Notes under the pieces: generated by a model | The model's database searches: none | Told to the model about the DNA's origin: nothing | What the model saw: only the letters and a program-made list of their open reading frames with translations | DNA from: Bdellovibrionales bacterium | GTDB taxonomy: Bacteria; Bdellovibrionota; UBA2428 | Length of the DNA: 21,488 nucleotides | NCBI GenBank assembly: GCA_018266335.1 | Contig: JAFEAR010000228.1 | Coordinates: 1-21,488, forward strand | Direction of reading: 5' to 3' | Program-made: the position numbers and the translations under genes | Shown here: one piece after another, positions 16,382 to 21,488 of the stretch | Position numbering within the stretch: position 1 is the stretch's first letter | How the letters are laid out: every line of letters begins with the position of its first letter

Positions 16382-18817
16382 ATGACCTACACCACCGAAG
16401 AATTGATTGAAAAAAGTTTGCAAATCGCCACCCCCGCATGGCCATTGCAAAATTCGGTAGCCGTAAATCCATTTTGGTTTCTTCGGCAACAACCCTTTGC
16501 GTCCGTTCTCGCGGAAGCGGAAACGGCCGCGCGCACTCCGCTCTTCATGCCCCCGGAATACTACGAAGACCGGATTCAGCGTGGACAAATCACCACGGCC
16601 GCCATCCAGGAAGCCTTATTAGAGGCGCGCGCGCTCTGGCCCGAGCTTCCGCAAAGCCTCCAAGACTTTATGGCATGGCGGCCAAATTCTCTCCCCCGAC
16701 TTAACGCCCCCAAAGCGTTTTCGGAGAGCTTTTCCGAAAAGTCTCATTGGCCCCGGCTAATAGAAGCCGAAGTCGGCAAGTATGCCGCCGCATACTTAGA
16801 TGAGCGACAAGCAACCGCTCCCTTTCCCTGGCAAGACGATACATTTTGGAATGGTTGGATTGCCGCCCAGAAGTTAGATCGAACAATGGTCTTCGCTGGA
16901 GTGAGCGATTTTCCCGAGCACTTGCGCCGGGTCGAGCCCTTGTTCCCCCACGCTGCCATCGAGCACATGCTGCGCGCCATGGGACTCCCCAATCAAGATT
17001 CTGAGCTCGCGTATTTACGACGCTTGGTAGCCAGCGTGATGGGCTGGATGACTCAATTCAAGTACGTGGAATGGCAGCGGCAACTCGGCTACCCAACGCG
17101 CAACCAAATTCATTCCGTCGACCTATTAGCCGTGCGCTTGGCTTACGACTTTGTCCTTTTTTGCAAATGCCAATCCACGGACTCCACGCAAATTGCCGCA
17201 TGGCGATCCGCATACCAATCCACGCCCACGAAAGCGAGCGCCCTGCCCGATGCTTTTACCCGGCGGTCCTACGTCTTACAGTTGGCCGACGAACTCAGCT
17301 ACCAACGAAACGTGTCCAGCCAGCTCGCCGCTCCACGGGAGACCCTACGCAGCAAGATTCCAAGTGTGCAAATGACATTTTGCATCGACGTACGCTCAGA
17401 AATTCTCCGGCGCCAAATTGAACAAGTCGATCAGTCCATTCACACCATCGGTTTTGCGGGATTCTTTGGCCTTCCCTTTGACTACCAGAAGCTCGATGAA
17501 AAAGCGGCCGGGCATCGCCTTCCCGTTTTGCTGACTCCTGCCTATACGGCAGAGGAAGTTGAAATAAATAACTCCACGCAGGGCCCGCGCGACAGCCTTC
17601 GGGTGGACCGAGCAATGATTAATAGCTATTTTCGCAACCTGCGCAAAAACCCACTCGCATCGTTTGTGTACGTGGAACTCTTTGGAATTCTCTATTTCGC
17701 AAAGATGATGTCGCGGAGCTGGAGATTGCTCACCCGAAAAATCCAGGGATTCAAAACTCCGGAGCGCTTCGATGATCAACTCACCGGTCCCAGCAACACT
17801 ATTTGCGGGGCCGGAGGAAGCGCTCTCAACGAGCAGCAAAAAATTGATCGGGCCGCAACGGTTTTACAACACATGGGACTCACCGATACCTATGCCCATT
17901 TAGTGCTCATCGTTGGCCATGGGAGCGAAACAACGAACAACGCCTTTGGATCGTCGCTAGATTGCGGTGCCTGCGGCGGACACGCCGGAGACATCAACGC
18001 TCGACTATTAGCCAACTTGTTAAATCAGCCGGGAGTAAGAGCGGGCCTAAGAAAAATAGGCTATTCCATTCCTAGTGATACGTGGTTTGCTGCGGCGGTA
18101 CACGAGACCGTAACCGACGAAGTATATATTTTGGACCGGAGCAAAATACCCGGCACCCATCTGCCGACGGTACAAAAACTCGAGGCAACGCTACGTACCG
18201 CAGCCCTAGCCGCACGGACCGAACGCTTGGAACTTCGGTCAAATCTAGTAGACCCGCAGGCCGCTCGGCGCGCAAGTAACTGGTCGGAGGTTCGGCCCGA
18301 GTGGGGACTGGCCGGCAACGCCTGCTTCATCGTCGCCCCCCGCGAACTGAGCCTGGGAGTCAAATTAGACGGCCGATCCTTCCTGCATGATTACGACTGG
18401 AAAAAGGATGCCAAATTTGAATTCAAAACTCTGGAACTCATTATGACTGCCCCCATGGTGGTAACGAATTGGATCAACATGCAATACTACGCCTCGACTG
18501 TTGCACCGCGGGTTTACGGCTCCGGCAGCAAGATTCTCCACAACCTGACCAACGAAACCGGCGTGGTGGAAGGAAACGGCGGAGACCTACGAGTGGGTCT
18601 GCCCCTGCAATCAATTCACGATGGTTCGCGCTTTATCCACGAACCCCTGCGTCTGAGCGCATTTATCCGGGCGCCTCGCACTGCAATTGAGCAAATTATC
18701 AACCAACATTCCGTGGTGCAGGAGCTAATCGACAATGGGTGGATACATTTACTCTGCATCGACCCCGAAACTTCTACCGTGAGCCGTCGACTCCCCGGCG
18801 GACGTTACTTCCAATAA
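16382..18817 (+). CDS. dabA: DabA, cytoplasmic carbonic-anhydrase-like subunit (DUF2309)
   Basis: 811-residue protein of the DabA/UPF0753 family. The zinc ligands can be placed by motif: C334 and D336 in FCIDVRSE, H513 in GHGSETTNN, and C528 in LDCGACGGHAG. The H-to-C spacing of 15 equals that of Halothiobacillus DabA (H524, C539). DabA resembles a beta-carbonic anhydrase and, with DabB, turns CO2 into cytoplasmic bicarbonate at the cost of the proton gradient. No RuBisCO, carboxysome or other autotrophy gene lies here, so in this organism it may feed anaplerotic carboxylases when CO2 is low. It follows dabB by 19 bases and precedes terC by 16. Confidence 0.95.
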   Translation: MTYTTEELIEKSLQIATPAWPLQNSVAVNPFWFLRQQPFASVLAEAETAARTPLFMPPEYYEDRIQRGQITTAAIQEALLEARALWPELPQSLQDFMAWRPNSLPRLNAPKAFSESFSEKSHWPRLIEAEVGKYAAAYLDERQATAPFPWQDDTFWNGWIAAQKLDRTMVFAGVSDFPEHLRRVEPLFPHAAIEHMLRAMGLPNQDSELAYLRRLVASVMGWMTQFKYVEWQRQLGYPTRNQIHSVDLLAVRLAYDFVLFCKCQSTDSTQIAAWRSAYQSTPTKASALPDAFTRRSYVLQLADELSYQRNVSSQLAAPRETLRSKIPSVQMTFCIDVRSEILRRQIEQVDQSIHTIGFAGFFGLPFDYQKLDEKAAGHRLPVLLTPAYTAEEVEINNSTQGPRDSLRVDRAMINSYFRNLRKNPLASFVYVELFGILYFAKMMSRSWRLLTRKIQGFKTPERFDDQLTGPSNTICGAGGSALNEQQKIDRAATVLQHMGLTDTYAHLVLIVGHGSETTNNAFGSSLDCGACGGHAGDINARLLANLLNQPGVRAGLRKIGYSIPSDTWFAAAVHETVTDEVYILDRSKIPGTHLPTVQKLEATLRTAALAARTERLELRSNLVDPQAARRASNWSEVRPEWGLAGNACFIVAPRELSLGVKLDGRSFLHDYDWKKDAKFEFKTLELIMTAPMVVTNWINMQYYASTVAPRVYGSGSKILHNLTNETGVVEGNGGDLRVGLPLQSIHDGSRFIHEPLRLSAFIRAPRTAIEQIINQHSVVQELIDNGWIHLLCIDPETSTVSRRLPGGRYFQ

Positions 18818-18833
18818 GGAGCTCACATATACC

Positions 18834-19808
18834 ATGGTTCTATTTCCTTTTGCCGAATACTGGTGGCTCTACGCCGCGTTCACAGCTTTTGTTCTCCTAA
18901 TGCTCACACTCGACCTTGGAGTCTTTCACCGCAAGGCACATGAAGTCAGCTTCAGGGAGGCCACAACATGGAGCGTGGTATGGGTAGGCCTGGCCATGGC
19001 CTTTAACTATCTATTTTACCTATATGCGAAACATGAATTTTCTAGCGAAGCCCAGGCCAAGCAGGTCGCCTTCGAATTTCTGACCGGATATGTAGTCGAA
19101 AAATCACTAGCCATAGACAACATCTTTGTATTCACCGTTGTCTTTACCTACTTCGGAATCCCCAAGATCTATCATCATCGGGTGCTATTTTGGGGAATCC
19201 TGGGTGCGTTGATATTTCGGGCTATTTTTATTGCTCTGGGGTCGGTACTCATGGAGTACGAGTGGATTCTAGTGATTTTTGGCTCGCTCCTAATTTTAAC
19301 TGGAGCAAAAATGTTCTTTACGGGAACCGAAGCCAAGAATTTAGGCGACAGTTTGATCGTAAAAACACTTCAAAGATTTCTTCGAATTCATCCCCAAATT
19401 GAAGGGCAGCACTTTTTAGTCCGACAAGCCGGCACTTTATACGTTACTCCGCTTTTCTTGGCCCTAGTATTCCTAGAACTGACGGACATAGTTTTCGCGA
19501 TAGATTCTGTGCCGGCAATTTTTTCTATCACGCGAGAACCGTTAATTGTGTTCAGCTCTAACATGTTCGCAATTCTTGGACTGCGATCGATGTATTTCAT
19601 GCTCGCGGGAACCCTGGATCGCTTTGTATATATAAAATATGGTCTAGCTTCGGTGCTTATTTTTGTGGGGCTGAAAATGATCTGCTTAAATGATCTGTAT
19701 GGCGGAAAATTTCCCATTAATTGGTCGCTCGCAATTATCGGCATTCTCATTGGCGGCTCGATACTGATCTCAATGCTACTCAACTCCCGCGACCGGATCA
19801 AAAAATGA
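18834..19808 (+). CDS. TerC/Alx family membrane protein
   Basis: 324 residues with about nine hydrophobic segments. The two family motifs are EKSLAIDNIFVF and ELTDIVFAIDSVPAIFSIT, whose membrane Asp/Glu residues are thought to bind Mn2+. Length and sequence fit Alx rather than short TerC. E. coli Alx is induced at high pH and linked to manganese export. It starts 16 bases after dabA, with an AAGGAG ribosome binding site, so it is co-transcribed with dabBA. The link is plausible because building a bicarbonate pool shifts internal pH. That is inference. Confidence 0.9.
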   Translation: MVLFPFAEYWWLYAAFTAFVLLMLTLDLGVFHRKAHEVSFREATTWSVVWVGLAMAFNYLFYLYAKHEFSSEAQAKQVAFEFLTGYVVEKSLAIDNIFVFTVVFTYFGIPKIYHHRVLFWGILGALIFRAIFIALGSVLMEYEWILVIFGSLLILTGAKMFFTGTEAKNLGDSLIVKTLQRFLRIHPQIEGQHFLVRQAGTLYVTPLFLALVFLELTDIVFAIDSVPAIFSITREPLIVFSSNMFAILGLRSMYFMLAGTLDRFVYIKYGLASVLIFVGLKMICLNDLYGGKFPINWSLAIIGILIGGSILISMLLNSRDRIKK

Positions 19809-20689
19809 AAACATGGATCAACTATCACCACCTTTTATACTTCAAGGTTATTGCTGAAGAAGGTAGCGTTTCTAGAGCGGCCGAACTTTTGCGACTGGGT
19901 CAACCGACACTCAGTGCGCAGCTCAAGCAATTCGAAGAAAATCTGAGCGTTCAGCTTTTTGAACGGCGACACCGAAAGCTAATGCTGACCGAGCAGGGAA
20001 AAATAGCACTGGACTACGCTAAACAAATTTTTGGGCTCGGCAATGAAATGTTTGAGGTACTGCACGACAAAATTATTCCGAGTCGCACTCACGTTCAAAT
20101 TGCAGCGCTCGACAGTATTCCCAAGCAAGTCATTCTCCAACTTACGAAAGCCGCCTACCAGGCCGGCCAATGTCACTTGAGTCTGATCGAAGGCAAGTCC
20201 GACGAAATTGTACGCGAGCTTGCTGCACACCGTGTAGACCTCATGGTGACCAACTTTGTACCTACAATGGATAGTTCAAAGGGCCTGGTGCACCGGTTGA
20301 TCGTCGAAAAAGCCGTATCAATCTATGGAGCACCGAAGTTCAGACACCTTCGAAAGAATTTTCCTGAGTCTATCCAGGGGCAGCAAGTTGTCCTTCCCAC
20401 CTACGACAGCAAACTCCGCTACGACCTTGAACATTGGTCCAAGCTCAAAGGCATCATGCTCGACGCAATCGCCGAAACGCAAGACGTGGGCCTAACTAAA
20501 CTCATGGCCGTGGAAGGAATGGCGCTTATTCCGGCGGCCGGCCACACCGTCAATCGCCAGGTACTAGCAGGGGAACTAATTGAGATTGGAAAACTCGACG
20601 GCATCAAAGAAGACCTCTACCTAGTTATGGCTCAGCGCAAGCGAGTGAATTCGATTGCTACCGATATCTTTCAGAAGTTCAATCTTTAG
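19805..20689 (+). CDS. LysR-type regulator, NhaR-like
   Basis: 294 residues. The N-terminus INYHHLLYFKVIAEEGSV with GQPTLSAQLKQFEENL is the winged HTH of the NhaR-like LysR group, followed by a periplasmic-binding-protein-like effector domain. The start ATG shares ATGA with the terC stop (translational coupling), so it belongs to the dab-terC operon. A longer in-frame start (19721) would lie inside terC and is unlikely. NhaR in E. coli responds to Na+ and alkaline conditions, in keeping with the Alx partner, although the effector here is unknown. With the divergent gene at 13908, the locus holds two LysR regulators. Confidence 0.88.
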   Translation: MKTWINYHHLLYFKVIAEEGSVSRAAELLRLGQPTLSAQLKQFEENLSVQLFERRHRKLMLTEQGKIALDYAKQIFGLGNEMFEVLHDKIIPSRTHVQIAALDSIPKQVILQLTKAAYQAGQCHLSLIEGKSDEIVRELAAHRVDLMVTNFVPTMDSSKGLVHRLIVEKAVSIYGAPKFRHLRKNFPESIQGQQVVLPTYDSKLRYDLEHWSKLKGIMLDAIAETQDVGLTKLMAVEGMALIPAAGHTVNRQVLAGELIEIGKLDGIKEDLYLVMAQRKRVNSIATDIFQKFNL

Positions 20690-20787
20690 ATTTGGTCGCA
20701 TTTAGATTTTCGATCGGTATGCAATTTATTATCCATTTCAAATCTTCATAGCCTTCATCCTAAACTAGTCCCAAAGGAGAAATAGCT

Positions 20788-21153
20788 ATGATTCAAATTG
20801 TTTTCAAAGACCTCGAACGCTCGGAGCTAGCCAGAGACATTCTATTGAATCGCCTTACCGAGGCACTGAGCAAGTTTCCCGACCTCGACGACCACCGCCT
20901 GGTATTAACGCTTTCTTGCGAGAATTCGGCGTTTCAGCCAGGACCGGATTTGTTTGGAGTCAAACTACATGTCCGCGGCCCCAAATTCCCGAATCTTTTG
21001 CTCGAGAAAAAGTCGGCGAATCTCTATATCGCCGCCGCTGATCTTAATGAGGCGCTGCTGGAACTCCTCAATCGCGCACGAGACAAATCTCGCGTTAAAA
21101 ACCGAGCGCGGGCACGCAAGCATGCACGACACTCCCAAAGTTTGCTTCGTTAA
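20788..21153 (+). CDS. HPF/RaiA-like ribosome-associated protein
   Basis: 121 residues. The order of predicted elements (MIQIVFKDLERSELARDILL helix, LDDHRLVLTLSCENS strand, LFGVKLHVRGPKF strand, SANLYIAAADLNEALLELL helix, basic tail KNRARARKHARHS) follows the beta-alpha-beta-beta-beta-alpha plan of short ribosome hibernation factors, which bind the 30S decoding region and protect idle ribosomes. The tail is unusually rich in Arg and Lys, fitting rRNA binding. It has a strong AAGGAG ribosome binding site and begins 98 bases after the LysR stop. The family call is by overall pattern only. Confidence 0.6.
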   Translation: MIQIVFKDLERSELARDILLNRLTEALSKFPDLDDHRLVLTLSCENSAFQPGPDLFGVKLHVRGPKFPNLLLEKKSANLYIAAADLNEALLELLNRARDKSRVKNRARARKHARHSQSLLR

Positions 21154-21168
21154 AACAGATGCATTCTT

Positions 21169-21189
21169 ACTAAATTATCTATTTTTAAA
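21169..21189. promoter_or_regulatory. Second copy of the dab-type 21-bp element
   Basis: ACTAAATTATCTATTTTTAAA, 20 of 21 bases identical to the element at 14825-14845 upstream of dabB. It ends 61 bases before the baeRF-like start at 21250; the dabB copy ends 60 bases before its start. The shared identity and spacing point to a common promoter or regulator. Confidence 0.6.
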
Positions 21190-21249
21190 GATCCAATATG
21201 GGGCCGAAGATTGAATGCAGGTACACCAACATTTCTACGGAGGGATCAA

Positions 21250-21447
21250 ATGAAAAGATTAACCAAGAAGGAAGTTCGGAATCTACTACTCGTTGACACG
21301 CCCCCCTGTGTTTCAATTTATGTTCCCCTGGGACAGGAGAACTTTGAGGGAGAATCCGGAGGAGTGTGGTGTTCACGTAATTACTTCCGGTTTGGGCGGA
21401 AGCACCAAGGGGCCCTTGGTTCGTGTTATGAGCGAAAATCGCTCTAA
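21250..21447 (+). pseudogene. Broken baeRF-like gene, 5' part
   Basis: Starts with ATG after a good GGAGGG ribosome binding site and reads MKRLTKKEVRNLLLVDTPPC followed by VSIYVPLG. This resembles the start of bacterial archaeo-eukaryotic release factor (baeRF) domain proteins, whose N-terminus typically has a P-C-V-S-I-Y-[VL]-P motif. After about 28 residues the frame loses resemblance, becoming Gly/Arg/Cys-rich, and stops at 21445. The change of character suggests a frameshift near GGGACAGG (21330-21337), or joining to other DNA. A full-length gene would need over 300 codons. Confidence 0.45.
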
Positions 21448-21488
21448 CGTTTGGAAAATGGCTTCTCGCTCAGCTGTTCTTTTTTCGC
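21320..21488 (+). pseudogene. Shifted open frame running off the window end
   Basis: In the frame one base later than the baeRF-like start, codons stay open from ATG at 21320 to the window edge and read RRTLRENPEE, then VHVITSGLGGSTKGPL and SNVWKMASRSAVLF. The first part could continue the baeRF-like protein after a +1 shift. The latter part faintly recalls the end of universal stress proteins (a Gly-rich loop, then V-x-x-x-A and VL). Both readings are weak, and the gene is cut by the window. Confidence 0.25.

Noticed and set aside
19008..19020. CTATCTATTTTACC resembling the 21-bp dab element
   Set aside because: It lies inside the terC coding region, encodes membrane residues, and lacks the flanking bases.
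1..21488. tRNA, rRNA, CRISPR array, insertion sequence or phage genes
   Set aside because: Spacers were read on both strands; no cloverleaf, repeat-spacer array, transposase or phage-type gene was recognised.

Overview
The window reads as chromosomal DNA of a Gram-negative bacterium. Signs of this are two lipoprotein-type signal sequences, other export signals, a DsbD-type periplasmic domain, a CheW/MCP pair and AlkB, with mid-to-high GC throughout. The MCP tip sequence ([19 protein letters not shown]), the many secreted proteins of unknown function and the dense short gene spacing suggest Bdellovibrionota/Oligoflexia. That placement is inference from protein style, because the window holds no rRNA or other marker. 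No rRNA, tRNA, CRISPR array or intact insertion sequence was seen.

Left part (1-8.4 kb). A GC-rich leader with a perfect 24-bp palindrome precedes a DsbD-N/thioredoxin/TPR protein (324-1985, +). This converges, with a 21-bp overlap, on a minus-strand run of polyphosphate kinase 2, an ABC-F ATPase and a GT4 glycosyltransferase, which are close enough to be one operon. A strong hairpin terminator at 5669-5712 separates that run from a minus-strand lipoprotein of unknown function. Next come a CheW domain and a transmembrane-free MCP signalling domain in overlapping, mismatched frames, which look like one broken or recoded CheW-MCP fusion.

Middle part (8.4-13.9 kb). An FNR-type Crp/Fnr regulator has a candidate TTGAT-type site in its own upstream region and converges on an MFS exporter. 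That exporter is divergent from a secreted dienelactone-hydrolase-like protein. A methyltransferase-alkB pair follows on the minus strand, then a small lipoprotein, a small exported protein, and a roughly 52-codon remnant of a cation diffusion facilitator (CDF) transporter.

Right part (13.9-21.5 kb). This is the most notable locus: a divergent LysR gene, then dabB-dabA (energy-coupled inorganic-carbon uptake), a TerC/Alx membrane protein, and a second LysR gene overlapping it by ATGA. The dabA zinc ligands C334, D336, H513 and C528 can be placed by motif. Downstream are an HPF/RaiA-like ribosome-associated protein and the start of a baeRF-like gene that appears broken. A 21-bp AT-rich motif occurs upstream of dabB and again upstream of the baeRF-like gene, matching at 20 of 21 bases and ending 60 and 61 bases before the respective start codons. 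This suggests that inorganic-carbon uptake, pH or metal homeostasis, and ribosome-protection genes are co-regulated, which is the best lead in the window.
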